In this document: positions 50,631 to 61,600 of the stretch, piece after piece
Position numbering within the stretch: the first letter of the stretch is position 1
Layout of the letters: each line of letters starts with the position of its first letter
Assembly: GCF_006337105.1 (NCBI RefSeq)
Contig: NZ_CP040871.1
Span: forward strand, 1,612,001 to 1,676,000
DNA length: 64,000 nucleotides
Direction of reading: 5' to 3'
Origin: Thermomonas aquatica
Lineage (GTDB): Bacteria; Pseudomonadota; Gammaproteobacteria; Xanthomonadales; Xanthomonadaceae
Translations under genes and position numbers: made by a program
The notes under the pieces: generated by a model
What the model saw: only the letters and a program-made list of their open reading frames with translations
The model's database searches: none
What the model was told of the DNA's origin: nothing

Positions 50631-52301
50631 TCAGTGCTGCTTGCTGGGCGAACGGGTCACCAGCGATTTCAGGCCGCGGCCGATGCGGCTCAGCAACGAA
50701 GGCTGCGCGGCTGGCGCGGTCGCGGACGAAGGGGTTGCCGCGGCCTGCTGCGGCTGCGCGATCGCCTCGCCGTTCTCCAGGCGCTGGCCGCCGCGACGGC
50801 GGCGGCGCTTGCGCGCCGGGCGCTCGCCCTCGGCCGCTGCCGGCTTCGGCGTGGCCGGCGCCGCGGCAACGGCAGGCGCGGCGGCGACGGCATCGCCCTC
50901 CACGCGCGGCTTGCGCGGCGGACGCGGGCCGCGCTCGCGGCGCTCGCCGGAATCGGGACGCGGGCCACTGCGCTCGCCGCGGCCGCCCGGGCGACCGCCG
51001 CTGCGGCCACCGCCGCGCTTGGCATCCTCGGCGGCGCGCGCCTCGCGCACTTCCCTGAAGATCTCGCCGATGCTCTCGCCTTCCTCGGCCTGCAACTCCA
51101 CGCCCTCGCGCGGCTTGCGCGGCAGCGCGGTCAGCAGCTCCTGGGTCACCGGCTCGGACGGGATCTTCTGCTCGATGTAGGCCTCGATGTCCGGCAGCGA
51201 CATCGCGTAGCGCTCGCAGGCGAAGCTGATCGCGTCGCCCTCGGCGCCGAGGCGGGCGGTGCGGCCGATGCGGTGCACGTAATCCTCGGCATCGAACGGC
51301 AGGTCGTAGTTGTAGACGTGCGAGACGCCGTCGATGTGCAGGCCGCGCGCGGCCACGTCGGTGGCGACCAGCAGCTCCAGCTGGCCGGCCTGGAACTTCT
51401 TCAGCAGCGATTCGCGCTTCTTCTGCGGCACGTCGCCGCTGAGCACGCCGACCCGGTAGCCGGCGCGCTCCAGCGCGCGCGCGACGCGCTCGACGAAGGC
51501 CTTGGTGTTGACGAAGACCATGGTGCGCGCGCCCTCGCTGCGCGACAGCAGGCCGATCAGCAGCGGGATCTTCTCCTCGTCGGCCGGGTAGTACAGCTTC
51601 TGGCGGACCCGCGCGGCGGTGATCGATTCGGTTTCGACGACGAGCTTCTCGGGCTCGTTCATGTGCTCGTAGGCCAGCTCCAGCACGCGGTGGCTGAGGG
51701 TGGCGGAGAACAGCAGGGTCTGGCGCTCGGTGCGCACCGGCATGCGCCGCAGCAGGAAGCGGATGTCCTTGATGAAGCCGAGGTCGAACATGCGGTCGGC
51801 CTCGTCCAGCACGCACATCTCGCAGGCGTGCAGGCTGACCACCTTGTGCTGCTTGACGTAGTCGATCAGCCGGCCGGGGGTGGCGATGATGATGTCGGCG
51901 CCCTTCTGCAGCTGCTCGCGCTGCTTGTCGTAGTCCACGCCGCCGTACACCAGCGCGAACTTCAGGCCGAGGTCGGAGGCGAATTTCACCGCGTCCTTGT
52001 GGATCTGGATCGCCAGTTCGCGGGTGGGGGCGAGGATCAGCGCGCGCGGGTCTTCGGGCTTGCGGTCGGCCAGCGCCGGGCGCTTGAGCAGGCGGTCGAT
52101 CACCGCGACCAGGAAGGCCAGGGTCTTGCCGGTGCCGGTCTGCGCCTGGCCGGCCACGTCGCGGCCGTTCAGCGCCAGCGGCAGGGTCAGCGCCTGGATC
52201 GGCGTGCAGCGGGTGAAGCCGGCGGCCTCAAGCCCGGCAAGCAAGGCCGGATGCAGGTCGAAGGAGGAAAAGGTGATGTCGGTCAGGGGTTTGTCGGACA
52301 C
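50631..52301 (-). CDS. rhlB: DEAD-box RNA helicase RhlB with long disordered tail
   Basis: About 556 residues from GTG 52301. Q motif ([16 protein letters not shown]), [51 protein letters not shown] and [10 protein letters not shown] form a complete DEAD-box core to about residue 400. The last 150 residues are low complexity, rich in Arg, Gly, Pro and Ala ([20 protein letters not shown]), suited to RNA binding or RNase E docking. The start [20 protein letters not shown] matches RhlB of Xanthomonas; an AGAGG lies eight bases upstream. It diverges from trxA, a gene order conserved from E. coli. Confidence 0.92.
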   Translation of the reverse strand: MSDKPLTDITFSSFDLHPALLAGLEAAGFTRCTPIQALTLPLALNGRDVAGQAQTGTGKTLAFLVAVIDRLLKRPALADRKPEDPRALILAPTRELAIQIHKDAVKFASDLGLKFALVYGGVDYDKQREQLQKGADIIIATPGRLIDYVKQHKVVSLHACEMCVLDEADRMFDLGFIKDIRFLLRRMPVRTERQTLLFSATLSHRVLELAYEHMNEPEKLVVETESITAARVRQKLYYPADEEKIPLLIGLLSRSEGARTMVFVNTKAFVERVARALERAGYRVGVLSGDVPQKKRESLLKKFQAGQLELLVATDVAARGLHIDGVSHVYNYDLPFDAEDYVHRIGRTARLGAEGDAISFACERYAMSLPDIEAYIEQKIPSEPVTQELLTALPRKPREGVELQAEEGESIGEIFREVREARAAEDAKRGGGRSGGRPGGRGERSGPRPDSGERRERGPRPPRKPRVEGDAVAAAPAVAAAPATPKPAAAEGERPARKRRRRRGGQRLENGEAIAQPQQAAATPSSATAPAAQPSLLSRIGRGLKSLVTRSPSKQH

Positions 52302-52508
52302 GGCGGCGGCCTCTGGCGGCGCGGCTGGCGTGTCCTTCGGAACATCGCGTTGCACGGTCGCACTTGTATGAATGGGGGGCAGCCACGCAGACTGTCCGGG
52401 AGATTCCGGGGCTGTTGATTCCCGGCACGGCACCTTGAAAGACACGGTGCATCCCCACAGTTTACCACCCCGGGCGCAGTCGCCCTGCGCCCCCGCCCTG
52501 GAACCGCC

Positions 52509-52835
52509 ATGACCGATACCGTTCTGCACGCCACCGACGCCGACTTCGCCGACCAGGTACTGGCCTCCGACCAGCCGGTGCTGGTGGATTTCTGGGCGCC
52601 GTGGTGCGGCCCGTGCAAGATGATCGCGCCGGCGCTGGACGAGCTGGCCGGCACCTATGCCGGCCGCGCCAAGATCGTCAAGGTCGACGTCGACCAGAAC
52701 CAGCAGACCGCGCTCAAGTACCACGTGCGCAGCATCCCGATGCTGCTGCTGTTCAAGGGCGGCCAGGTCCAGGCCACCCAGATCGGCGCGGTCGGCAAGG
52801 GCCAGCTGGCGCAGATGATCGACAAGTCGCTCTGA
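52509..52835 (+). CDS. trxA: Thioredoxin
   Basis: 108 residues, standard length. Cytoplasmic disulfide reductase; the active site [13 protein letters not shown] and the cis-proline in [15 protein letters not shown] are intact. ATG 52509 starts [13 protein letters not shown]. It lies between divergent rhlB and downstream rho, the conserved rhlB-trxA-rho neighbourhood. An eight-base stem-loop GCGCCCGG/CCGGGCGC (52866-52889) lies after its stop, without a T-run. Confidence 0.96.
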   Translation: MTDTVLHATDADFADQVLASDQPVLVDFWAPWCGPCKMIAPALDELAGTYAGRAKIVKVDVDQNQQTALKYHVRSIPMLLLFKGGQVQATQIGAVGKGQLAQMIDKSL

Positions 52836-52865
52836 TTCCAGCCGACCTGCAAGGCTGAACCCATC

Positions 52866-52889
52866 GCGCCCGGCGGCTCACCCGGGCGC
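52866..52889 (+). promoter_or_regulatory. Stem-loop in the trxA-rho intergenic leader
   Basis: GCGCCCGG (52866-52873) pairs with CCGGGCGC (52882-52889) around an eight-base loop. The 226-base gap also contains the rho leader. Rho autoregulates through its leader in E. coli; this stem could take part in trxA termination or rho attenuation. No typical terminator T-run follows. Confidence 0.35.
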
Positions 52890-53061
52890 CGGGCTGAACG
52901 CCCGCCTCCTCCGCCTGTTGCGCGCCATGCCGCGCCAGTGCTAGTTTTCCGCCCGACCCGGCGCCGATCCACCGCCTTGCAGGCGCGCCGCACCCCATCT
53001 GATTCCCTTCCCAGCCCCACCTGCAACGGGTGGGCTCGCAACGCAAGCGAGGATTTTTCCC

Positions 53062-54753
53062 TTGTCCGACCCGACCAACGACGCCACCGGCGAACCCGCC
53101 GAGAAGCGCGTGCGCAAGACCCGCGTGGCCAAACCCAAGGACACGCTGACCGTTCCCCCGATCGAAGACGCCAAGCCGGCGCCGCCCGCGGAACCCGCGC
53201 AGGCCGCCCCCGCCAGCCACGCATCGGCCGCCGCGCCTCCGCAGGCGACCGCATCCGAGACGCCGCCAGCCCAAGGTGGCGGCGATGCCGCTGGCGGCCA
53301 GGGTGACGGCGGCGAAGGCTTCCAGCCGCGCGACGGCCAGCAGCGCCACGGCAACAACCGCCGCGAGCGCTTCAAGAACCGCCGCGACCGCCAGCGCGAG
53401 CGCTATCGCGACAACGGCATGCAGGACGAAGGCGGCAACGGCGAGAACTTCGTGCCGCGCCCGCACCCGCAGGTGCCGGAAGGCTTCCCCACCTATTCGC
53501 TGGGCGACCTCAAGCGGATGCCGGCGCCGAAGCTGCTGGACATCGCCGAGCAGCTGCAGATCACCGACGGCGTGTCGCGCGCGCGCAAGCAGGACATCAT
53601 CTTCGCCATCCTCAAGGTGCTGACCCGCCACGGCGAAGGCGTGCAGGCCGACGGCGTGCTGGAAATCCTGCCGGACGGCTTCGGCTTCCTGCGCGCGGCC
53701 GAGGCCAGCTACCTGGCCGGCCCGGACGACACCTACATCTCGCCCTCGCAGATCCGCCGCTTCAACCTGCGCACCGGCGACCACATCTCCGGCCGCATCC
53801 GCTGGCCGAAGGACGGCGAGCGCTACTTCGCGCTGAACATCGTCGACACCATCAACGGCGAGCCGCTGGAAGCCAGCAAGAACAAGGCGCTGTTCGAGAA
53901 CCTCACCCCGCTGTTCCCGCGCAAGCGCTTCAAGCTGGAGCGCGGCGACGGTTCGTCCGAAGACATCACCGGCCGCATCCTCGATTTGATGGCCCCGCAG
54001 GGCAAGGGCCAGCGCGCGCTGATCGTGTCGCCGCCGAAGGCCGGCAAGACGATGATGATGCAGCAGATCGCCACCGCGATCACCACCAATCATCCGGACG
54101 TGCACCTGATCGTGCTGCTGATCGACGAGCGCCCGGAAGAAGTGACCGAAATGCAGCGCACCGTGCGCGGCGAAGTCATTTCCTCCACCTTCGACGAACC
54201 CGCCGCGCGACACGTGCAGGTCGCCGAAATGGTGATCGAGCGCGCCAAGCGCCTGGTCGAGCACAAGCGCGACGTGGTGATCCTGCTCGACTCGATCACC
54301 CGCCTCGCCCGCGCCTACAACAACGTGCTGCCGAGCAGCGGCAAGGTGCTGACCGGCGGCGTGGACTCCAACGCCCTGCATCGCCCGAAGCGCTTCTTCG
54401 GCGCCGCGCGCAACGTGGAGGAAGGCGGCAGCCTGACCATCATCGCCACCGCGCTGGTCGATACCGGCAGCGCGATGGACAAGGTGATCTACGAGGAGTT
54501 CAAGGGCACCGGCAACAGCGAAGTGCACCTGGACCGGCGCATCACCGAGAAGCGCGTGTACCCGGCGATCGGCGTCAACCTGTCCGGCACCCGTCGCGAG
54601 GACCTGCTGATCGAACCGGAGCTGCTGCAGAAGATCTGGATCCTGCGCAAGCTGCTGCACCCGATGGACGAGATCGCGGCGATGGAGTTTTTGCTGGACA
54701 AGATGAAGAACACCAAGTCCAACGACGAGTTCTTCAGTTCGATGAAGCGCTGA
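53062..54753 (+). CDS. rho: Transcription termination factor Rho with long disordered N-terminus
   Basis: 563 residues against about 419 in E. coli. The extra 140 residues are N-terminal and low complexity: acidic/proline/alanine-rich, then glycine- and arginine-rich ([20 protein letters not shown]). The Rho core follows: [19 protein letters not shown]-binding cold-shock-like domain ([20 protein letters not shown]), Walker [25 protein letters not shown], and [11 protein letters not shown]. Start is TTG 53062, the only one giving [10 protein letters not shown]. An intrinsic terminator ends the gene. Confidence 0.95.
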   Translation: MSDPTNDATGEPAEKRVRKTRVAKPKDTLTVPPIEDAKPAPPAEPAQAAPASHASAAAPPQATASETPPAQGGGDAAGGQGDGGEGFQPRDGQQRHGNNRRERFKNRRDRQRERYRDNGMQDEGGNGENFVPRPHPQVPEGFPTYSLGDLKRMPAPKLLDIAEQLQITDGVSRARKQDIIFAILKVLTRHGEGVQADGVLEILPDGFGFLRAAEASYLAGPDDTYISPSQIRRFNLRTGDHISGRIRWPKDGERYFALNIVDTINGEPLEASKNKALFENLTPLFPRKRFKLERGDGSSEDITGRILDLMAPQGKGQRALIVSPPKAGKTMMMQQIATAITTNHPDVHLIVLLIDERPEEVTEMQRTVRGEVISSTFDEPAARHVQVAEMVIERAKRLVEHKRDVVILLDSITRLARAYNNVLPSSGKVLTGGVDSNALHRPKRFFGAARNVEEGGSLTIIATALVDTGSAMDKVIYEEFKGTGNSEVHLDRRITEKRVYPAIGVNLSGTRREDLLIEPELLQKIWILRKLLHPMDEIAAMEFLLDKMKNTKSNDEFFSSMKR

Positions 54754-54772
54754 GCCGCATCGCCGGCAAGCG

Positions 54773-54801
54773 AAAAGCCCCGCAGTGCGGGGCTTTTCTT
54801 T
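54773..54801 (+). terminator. Intrinsic terminator after rho
   Basis: AAAAGCCCCGC (54773-54783) and GCGGGGCTTTT (54787-54797) form an 11-base stem with a three-base loop followed by CTTT, 20 bases past the rho stop. The flanking A and T runs make it usable in both directions, also for the convergent secreted protein gene. Confidence 0.85.
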
Positions 54802-54814
54802 GTCGCCGTGCCCG

Positions 54815-55663
54815 TCATTCCTCGACGTTGCTCAAGTCGGCCTCCATGTAGCGCCAGCCGCCGCCGTCGCGCTGCAGCAACACGCGGCCGCGGCGCAGGA
54901 TGTCGTCGCGATCCTTGCCCTCCACCCACAGCACCGCGTTGTCGCCGTCGATGCGCCCGCTGAGGACCTTGGCCTCGACCGGGGTGCCGTCGCGCAGGTC
55001 CTTGAGTGCGGCCTTGACGTCGTCCTGGTCGTCGGACTTGATCCGCCAGCCGTTGTAGTCGCCGCCGACCAGCGTGCGCAGCACCGGCAGGTCGCCCTTC
55101 GCCACCGCGGCGATCCAGCTGCGATACGCCTTCGCCGGCTCGCCGCCATCCGCGGGCAACGGCTTGCCGGGCGACGGCGTGATCGCGGCGTCGAACACCA
55201 GGTCGAAGTCGTAGGTCTCGCCGAAGAAGTCGTCGGGCTCGGCCAGCACCCAGCGCCCGGCGATGCGGCCTGCGGGGGCCGCCTGCAGCTTGAACTCGCC
55301 GTAGCCGGAGGAATTGAACGAAGCGTTCGGCTTGTTGTGCGAGAAATACAGGCCGCACTCGCCGCCCTCGGCATCGATGCAGACGCGCACGTAGCCGGCG
55401 CTGCCGTCGCCCATCTGCGCTTCCGCCGCGCTGCTGGCGTGGAAGGCGCCCGCGATCTTCGCCGCGTCCAGCGGCACGTCGCTGAGGTAGACGAAGGTGC
55501 GGTCGCCGCCGTCGTCTTCCTCGTTCGCCACCGCGATCGCGTACTTCACCTCGAGGCGCACCTCGCCCTTGCGGAAATGGCCGCTGCCGCGATCCGCGGC
55601 GTTCGCCGCCAGCGCCAACCCCAGCAAGGCCAGGCCGATGCCGAATCCCGATGTCCTGCGCAT
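54815..55663 (-). CDS. Secreted protein of unknown function
   Basis: 282 residues. The signal peptide (SGFGIGLALLGLALAANA) directs export. The mature protein is acidic, contains two cysteines (VCIDAEGGECGLYF) and seems built of beta-rich segments: EVKYAIAVANEEDDGGDRTF, FKLQAAPAGRIAGRWVLAEP, and a C-terminal part with VEAKVLSGRIDGDNAVLWVE that resembles DUF4878- or NTF2-like domains in a general way. No family is recognised with confidence. ATG 55663 places the signal at the N-terminus. Confidence 0.75.
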   Translation of the reverse strand: MRRTSGFGIGLALLGLALAANAADRGSGHFRKGEVRLEVKYAIAVANEEDDGGDRTFVYLSDVPLDAAKIAGAFHASSAAEAQMGDGSAGYVRVCIDAEGGECGLYFSHNKPNASFNSSGYGEFKLQAAPAGRIAGRWVLAEPDDFFGETYDFDLVFDAAITPSPGKPLPADGGEPAKAYRSWIAAVAKGDLPVLRTLVGGDYNGWRIKSDDQDDVKAALKDLRDGTPVEAKVLSGRIDGDNAVLWVEGKDRDDILRRGRVLLQRDGGGWRYMEADLSNVEE

Positions 55664-55746
55664 GGTCGCCTCCCGCGTGATTCCCGCCGATACGGGGGCA
55701 ACGCGAAGCGGGCGGCGGAGCGGCCTATCGCACCGATGCGGCGCGG

Positions 55747-56703
55747 TTACAGGGACTTGCCGATCACGCTCTTGTCCCCGAGCGCGAACGGCGAGGTCCC
55801 GGCGATGAACTCGCCGCTGCCCAGATCGGAAACGCCGATCGCCTGTTCGCCTTCGCCGCCGAGCAGCCACGGTACCGGGTAGTTCGGCCCGCGGAATTCG
55901 CGGCGCCAGCTGCCGACCAGCGGATCGCCCTTCCTGCCCGGCGACGACAGCGCGTAATCGACCGGGATCCGCACCGTGAGATCGCTGGGCTTCAGGGCGG
56001 CCGGGTCTTTCGCCTGCACCTTGAACGTCCATTTCGCCGCCGCGGACGACGCGTTCTTCTCCAGCATGACACGGGCGCGATCCAGCAGCTCGGGGCGCCC
56101 CTTCACGTTGAGCAGGCTGGATTGCGACGCGAAGACTTCCGCCACCGTGCCGTCGGGGTTGAGCCTCAGGTTCAGCAGCACCATGCCCTCGACACCCGCC
56201 ATCTGCAGGCCCTTCGGGTAGCCCGGCGGCGCCAGCTTGATCGAAGTGATCTCGACAGGCTGGCTCGGGGGCATGGCATCGTCCAGCGTCGTCAGGGTCT
56301 TGCCCTGCTCGGCCAGCGCCTTCTTCGATGCGAGCTGCGCTTCGTAGTCTTCCTTGCTGTAGGGCGTGAACACGACATTGTCCACGCGGACTTCATAACC
56401 GCCCTTGGTCTCGGTAGCCGCCAAGGTGATGCGCATCGGCGTCTTCGCGTTCACCGGCTTGCCATCCACCAGCACCGGCTTGAATTGCCATCCCGGCACC
56501 GCCTTCGCCACCAGAGCCTGGATCTTGGGATCCAGCCTGGTACGGATCCTGTACGCCTGCACCTGTCCTTCGGGCCCGATGTTCAACTCGCCGTCGATGC
56601 GCAGCGTCACCACGCTCTCGCCTTCCGCGATCTGCAGCTTGGTCGCCGCCGTGGCGCCTGCGGCCGCAACCATCGCCGCCGCCAATACGATCGAACGCAA
56701 CAT
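55747..56703 (-). CDS. Secreted TonB-C-terminal-like protein
   Basis: 318 residues. A signal peptide (SIVLAAAMVAAAGATA) rather than a TonB-type anchor begins the protein. Residues around 150-200 carry a TonB C-terminal-like fold (YPKGLQMAGVEGMVLLNLRL, DGTVAEVFASQSS, WTFKVQA). Energy-transducing TonB proteins need a membrane anchor and proline-rich spacer, which are absent, so this is probably a periplasmic relative with another role. ATG 56703 is preferred. It is divergent from the Kef gene with 65 bases between starts. Confidence 0.75.
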   Translation of the reverse strand: MLRSIVLAAAMVAAAGATAATKLQIAEGESVVTLRIDGELNIGPEGQVQAYRIRTRLDPKIQALVAKAVPGWQFKPVLVDGKPVNAKTPMRITLAATETKGGYEVRVDNVVFTPYSKEDYEAQLASKKALAEQGKTLTTLDDAMPPSQPVEITSIKLAPPGYPKGLQMAGVEGMVLLNLRLNPDGTVAEVFASQSSLLNVKGRPELLDRARVMLEKNASSAAAKWTFKVQAKDPAALKPSDLTVRIPVDYALSSPGRKGDPLVGSWRREFRGPNYPVPWLLGGEGEQAIGVSDLGSGEFIAGTSPFALGDKSVIGKSL

Positions 56704-56768
56704 CCGGCATCCCCATGGGCCATCGACTGCCCGCAGTATATTGCCGGAGCATTCCCACTGGACTTCAC

Positions 56769-58571
56769 ATGCACGGCGGCGGTCTTGAACTCGCATTGGT
56801 GTTCCTGCTCGCGGCGGTGGTCGCGGTGCCGGTGTTCAAGCGCTTCGGGCTGGGCGCGGTGCTCGGCTACCTGGCCGCCGGCGCCTTGCTGGGGCCGCAT
56901 GCGTTGCGGCTGGTGGCCGATGCCGGGCCGGTGCTGGCGGCCAGCGAGATCGGCGTGGTGATGCTGCTGTTCGTGATCGGGCTGGAGCTGTCGCTGCCGC
57001 GGCTGAAGGTGATGCGCAAGCCGATCTTCGGCGTGGGCGGCCTGCAGGTGCTGCTCTGCGGCGGCGTGCTGGCGGCGCTGGCGATGGGCAACGGCATGGG
57101 CTGGAAAACCGCGATCATCGTCGGCGCGGGCCTTGCCCTGTCGTCGACCGCGGTCGGCTTGCAGCTGCTCTCCGAGCGCAAGGAACTGGTGGCCGAACAC
57201 GGACGGCTGGCGTTCGCCGTGCTGCTGTTCCAGGACCTGGCGGCGATCCCGCTGCTGGCGGCGATCCCGCTGCTCGGCACGCATGCCGCCAGCGAAGGCG
57301 GTTCCTCGTGGCTGGCCGTCGCCAAGGCGGTCGCGGCGATCGCCGCGCTGGTGCTCGGCGGCCGCTACCTGCTGCGGCACCTGTTCCGGGCGATCGCGCG
57401 GACCGGCATGCCGGAGGTGTTCACCGCCGCGGCCTTGCTGGTGGTGCTGGGCAGCGCGTGGCTGATGCAGCTTGCCGGCCTGAGCGCCGGCCTGGGCGCG
57501 TTCCTGGCCGGCGTGCTGCTGGCCGAATCCGAATACCGGCACGAGCTGGAAGCGCAGATCAAGCCGTTCGAGGGCCTGCTGCTGGGCCTGTTCTTCATGG
57601 CCGTGGGCATGAGCATCGACCTGCAGCGGATCGCCAGCGAACCGGCGGCGATCGCGGCCGGGGTCGCCGTGCTGCTGGCGGTGAAGTTCGCCTTGCTGTT
57701 CGGCTTGGGCCTGCGCCCCGGCAAGCTCGACGTGCGCGGGGCGCTGCTGCTGGGCGGCGTGCTCGCGCTGGGCGGCGAATTCGCCTTCGTGGTGTTCGGC
57801 GAGGCGGCGAAGGCGGGGCTGCTCGAGGCCGCGCAACGCGACCGCCTGGTCGCCATCGTCGGCCTGTCGATGGCGGTCACGCCGCTGCTGCTGATGCTGA
57901 TCACGCGCTTCGCGCCGCGCACCGACAAGCGCGCGAAGCGGGCCTTCGACGAGATCCCGGACGAACACCCGCAGGTGCTGATCGCCGGCTTCGGCCGCTT
58001 CGGGCAGATCGTGGCGCGCCTGCTGTGGGCGCAGAAGATCCCGTTCATCGCCATCGATCCGGATGTCGAGCAGGTGGATTTCTTCCGCCGCTTCGGCAAC
58101 CAGATCTACTACGGCGACCCGACCCATCCCGAGTTGCTGCGCTCGGCCGGCGCGGCTCGGGTCAAGGTGTTCGTGGTGGCGATCGACAGCGTCGAGGAAT
58201 CGACCGCGATGGTGCGCTTGCTGCGCAACCAGTATCCGGACGCGCATGTGCTGGCGCGCGCGCGCGACCGCCGCCACGCCTGGCAGTTGCTCGACCTGGG
58301 CGCGCGCGCGTTCCGCGAGCTGTTCGGCAGCAGCCTGGAGATGGGCCGCGAGGTGCTGGTCGCGCTGGGCCTGGATCCGGCGCAGGCCGAGGATCGCGCG
58401 CGCCGCTTCCGTGCCTTCGACGAAAAGGTGCTCGATGCGCAGCGGCTGATGCAGGACGACGAGGATGCGCTGATCCAGAGCGCGCAGGATGCGCGCCGCG
58501 AACTGGCCGAGCTGTTCGAGGCGGACGCGGGCGAAGGCGCGCTGGGGCGGATCGTCGAGCGCGAGGACTGA
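56769..58571 (+). CDS. Kef-type potassium/proton antiporter (KefB/KefC family)
   Basis: 600 residues. The N-terminal two thirds is a CPA2 sodium/proton-exchanger domain with about twelve helices (FLLAAVVAVPVFKRFGLGAV; the family segment LLFQDLAAIPLL). Near residue 400 begins an RCK/TrkA-N domain (VLIAGFGRFGQIVARLLWAQ with the GxGxxG NAD motif; IAIDPDVEQVDFFRRFGNQI). KefB/C export K+ and lower cytoplasmic pH against electrophiles. No KefF/KefG accessory gene is adjacent. ATG 56769 gives MHGGGLELALVFLLAAV. Confidence 0.92.
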   Translation: MHGGGLELALVFLLAAVVAVPVFKRFGLGAVLGYLAAGALLGPHALRLVADAGPVLAASEIGVVMLLFVIGLELSLPRLKVMRKPIFGVGGLQVLLCGGVLAALAMGNGMGWKTAIIVGAGLALSSTAVGLQLLSERKELVAEHGRLAFAVLLFQDLAAIPLLAAIPLLGTHAASEGGSSWLAVAKAVAAIAALVLGGRYLLRHLFRAIARTGMPEVFTAAALLVVLGSAWLMQLAGLSAGLGAFLAGVLLAESEYRHELEAQIKPFEGLLLGLFFMAVGMSIDLQRIASEPAAIAAGVAVLLAVKFALLFGLGLRPGKLDVRGALLLGGVLALGGEFAFVVFGEAAKAGLLEAAQRDRLVAIVGLSMAVTPLLLMLITRFAPRTDKRAKRAFDEIPDEHPQVLIAGFGRFGQIVARLLWAQKIPFIAIDPDVEQVDFFRRFGNQIYYGDPTHPELLRSAGAARVKVFVVAIDSVEESTAMVRLLRNQYPDAHVLARARDRRHAWQLLDLGARAFRELFGSSLEMGREVLVALGLDPAQAEDRARRFRAFDEKVLDAQRLMQDDEDALIQSAQDARRELAELFEADAGEGALGRIVERED

Positions 58572-58579
58572 AACCCGCG

Positions 58580-58657
58580 ATGCCGGCGCAAGCCGGCATG
58601 GCGATCATCGCTCGCGCAGGTCGTTCTTGGTTTGCTTTCCTTCGCCATTCGCGAAGG
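58580..58657. repeat. Hairpins between kef and the convergent ankyrin gene
   Basis: ATGCCGGC-GCAA-GCCGGCAT (58580-58599) is a perfect REP-like stem. CCTTCGC...GCGAAGG (58639-58657) is another, and a near copy of its right half (ATTCGCGAAGG) recurs at 58681-58691, covering the ankyrin stop. The region is the end of two convergent genes, so the stems may work as terminators, though no T-run follows. Confidence 0.4.
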
Positions 58658-58678
58658 GCATGCGTGTCGCTTCCTCCG

Positions 58679-61600
58679 CTATTCGCGAAGGAAACGCGCC
58701 ATCGACACCTGCTGCGGCGCATTGCCCGGAGGCGCGAGTTCCGCGGCGACATCCACGTAGCCGCGCATCAGGGCGATCTCGCGCGGGGTACGGTTGAGCG
58801 CGTCGCGCTGGTCGAGGTCGGCGCCTTCGCGCAGCAGCGCCTGCGCGATCCGCAGCAGGCCATGCAGGGCGGCCAGGTGCAGCGGGCCGAAACCGCGCTG
58901 GTCGCGCGCATCCAGCCGCACTTCCTCGTCGAACAGGCGCTCCAGGCCGGCCAGCACCACGTCTTCCGTGCTCGGCGTGCCGGGCTCGGCGCGTGCGCCG
59001 AGCAGCAGCAGCAGGGGCGTGACCCCGCCAGCCGCGGACTGCTGTGGATCGGCGCCGGCCAGCAGCAAGGTGTCGAGCAGGGCGACCAGGCGCGGACGTT
59101 CGCGCGCGGTGAAGCCGTACAGGGTCGCGCAATGCAGCGGGGTCAGGCCCTGGGCATCGGTCGCGTGCAGGTCGGCACCGGCCTGCAGCAGCCGTGCAAC
59201 CAGTTCCGGCAAGCCCAGCGCCGCGGCCAGCATCAGCACGGTGACCTCGCCCGGCAGGCGCTGTTCCAGGCCTGCGCCGGCCTCGAGCAGGCGCTCGACG
59301 ATCTCCGCCTGGCGCATGCTCACCGCCGCCGACAGCGGAGTGGCGCCGGTGTTGGCGGCCAGCGCCGGGTTGGCGCCGCGCGCCAGCAGCAACTCGACCA
59401 GGGCGCGATGGCCGCCGCCGGCCGCACGCAGCAGCGCGCTGCAGCCCTGGCTGTCCACCGCATCCACCGGCAGGCCGAGATCGAGCAGGCGACGCACCGC
59501 ATCGGTATCGCCGACGATCGCCGCCGCCGGCACGTCGCTGGCCTGCAGCGGGCGCCGCGGCAGCCGCCAGCCGCGCCAGTCCAGCCAGTCGGCGAGATCG
59601 CGGCGGCCTGCGGCGAGGGCGACGCCCAGCGGCGTCTGGCCATCGGCGGCACGCCGGTCCGGCGCGGCGCCGGCCGCGACCAGCCGCTTGAGTTCCTCTT
59701 CGCGGCCCAGCGCGGCGGCCAGGTGCAGCGCGCTCATGCCGTGGCTGTCGCGCGCGTCGAGGTCGACCCCGTGCGCGATCAGCCGTTGCAGCAGCTGGGT
59801 CCAGTGCAGGCGCACCGCCAGCGCCAGCGGCGGATCGCCGGCGGGCGAGGCGCCATAGGGATCCGCGCCGCGTTCGAGCAATTCCAGGGCGAACCGTTGC
59901 GCGCGCGGCGCCGATCCGGCGTCGGCGCCTGCCGCCAGGCAGGCCGCGAGCCATGCGGCGAAACCGCCGCCGCCGGCGGGCGAGGCGCCCTGCGCGAACA
60001 GCGTGCGCAGGGCATCGATGCCGTCCACGCCGCGCGCCAGTGCGGCGGCGACCGGCGTCGGCGCGCCCGGCACCCGCGCTTCCGCCTGCGCGCCGTGGCG
60101 CAGCAGCCATTGGATGCGCTCGGCATCGGCGGCGATCTCGGCATCGCAGAGCAGGCCGTTCATTTCGGCCGCGCCGAGCAACGCGGCCAGCGGCGCCAGC
60201 TCGCGCCCGCCGACGCCTTCCAGCAGGCGCTCGCGCAGCAGCAGCGAGGGCGGGCGGTCCGGCGGCGCGGCATCGTCGCCATCGCCCATCATCGCGACCG
60301 GCAGGGCGCGTTTCGGATCCAGGGCCGATGCCAGCGTCCAACGCCCGGCCGCCGTCGCGATGTCCACCGCGCTGTGGCCTTCGGCATCCAGCGCCTGCGG
60401 ATCCACCCCCAGTTCCAGCAGGCGCTTCACCAGCGCGGCCGAAGGGGCTTCCGCGGCGACCGCCAGGTGCAGCGCATTCGCCCCGGCGGCATCGGCGGCG
60501 CGCGGGTCGGCCTGCGCGTCCAGCAGGGTTTCCAGCGCCGGCAGCGCCGCGCTGCGCGCGCTGTCGAGGAATGGCGTGCGGCCTTCGCCATCGCGCGCAT
60601 CGACGTCGGCACCGGCATCGAGCAAGGCCGCGACGATGCCCGCATGGCCGGCCAGCGCGGCCTCGTGCAGGGCGCTGCGGCCGCGCGCATCGCGCGCATC
60701 CACCCGCGCCTTGTGCCGCAGCAGCAGTTGCACGCCGGCGGCATCGTCCTCTTCGGTGCCGGCCGCGGCCAGCAGCACCGGCTGGCCGCCATCGGGTTCC
60801 GGTTTGGCGCCGCGTTCCAGCAGGAAGCGCGCCAGCCGCCAGTTGCCGGCGATGCAGGCGGTGCCCAGCGGCGACACGCCTTCGGCGTTCAGCGCATCCA
60901 TTTCCGCACCGGCATCGCGCAGCAGCGCGGCCACCCCGGGGTCGGAGCTGCGCGCGGCATGGTGCAGCGGGGTGCTGCCTTCGGCATCGGCGATGCGCGG
61001 ATCGGCGCCATTGGCGAGCAGGGTCATCACCGCCTCCGGGCGCCCGTGCCAGCTGTCGCGGGTGGCGGCCAGCAAGGGCGTGGTCCAGGCGTGCGCGGCG
61101 TTCAGGTCGACGCCACGCTCGATCAGGCCGCGCAGCAGGCGCAGGTCGGGCAATACCGCGGCGAGCACCGGCAGGCCGCGACGGTCGCGTTCGCCGGCGG
61201 GGGCCGCCGCGCGCGCATCGGCGCCGGCTTCCAGCAGTTGCAGCGCGCGCTCGACCCGGCCGGCGCGCGCCGCCGCATACAGCTCGCGGGTCAGCGCCTC
61301 GACGTCGACCGCGGCCGCGGCGGCCGCCGCAACCGGCAACGGCGCCACGGCCTCGACCGCGGCCGCGGCGCTGTCGTCGACATCGTCCATCTCCACCACC
61401 GGCAGGCCGTGCACCAGCAAGCGCGCCGGTGCGGACTGCAGCAGCGCATGCGCCAGCGGCAGCAAGGCGGCATAGGCGATGGCGGCGATCGTGCGGGCAT
61501 CGCCGGCCAGCAAGCCGGGCCAGGCCAGGGCGATGCCGCCGCCGAGCAGCAACAGCACCGGCACCGCGACCTGCAGGCCGCTCCACGCACTGCGCTCATG

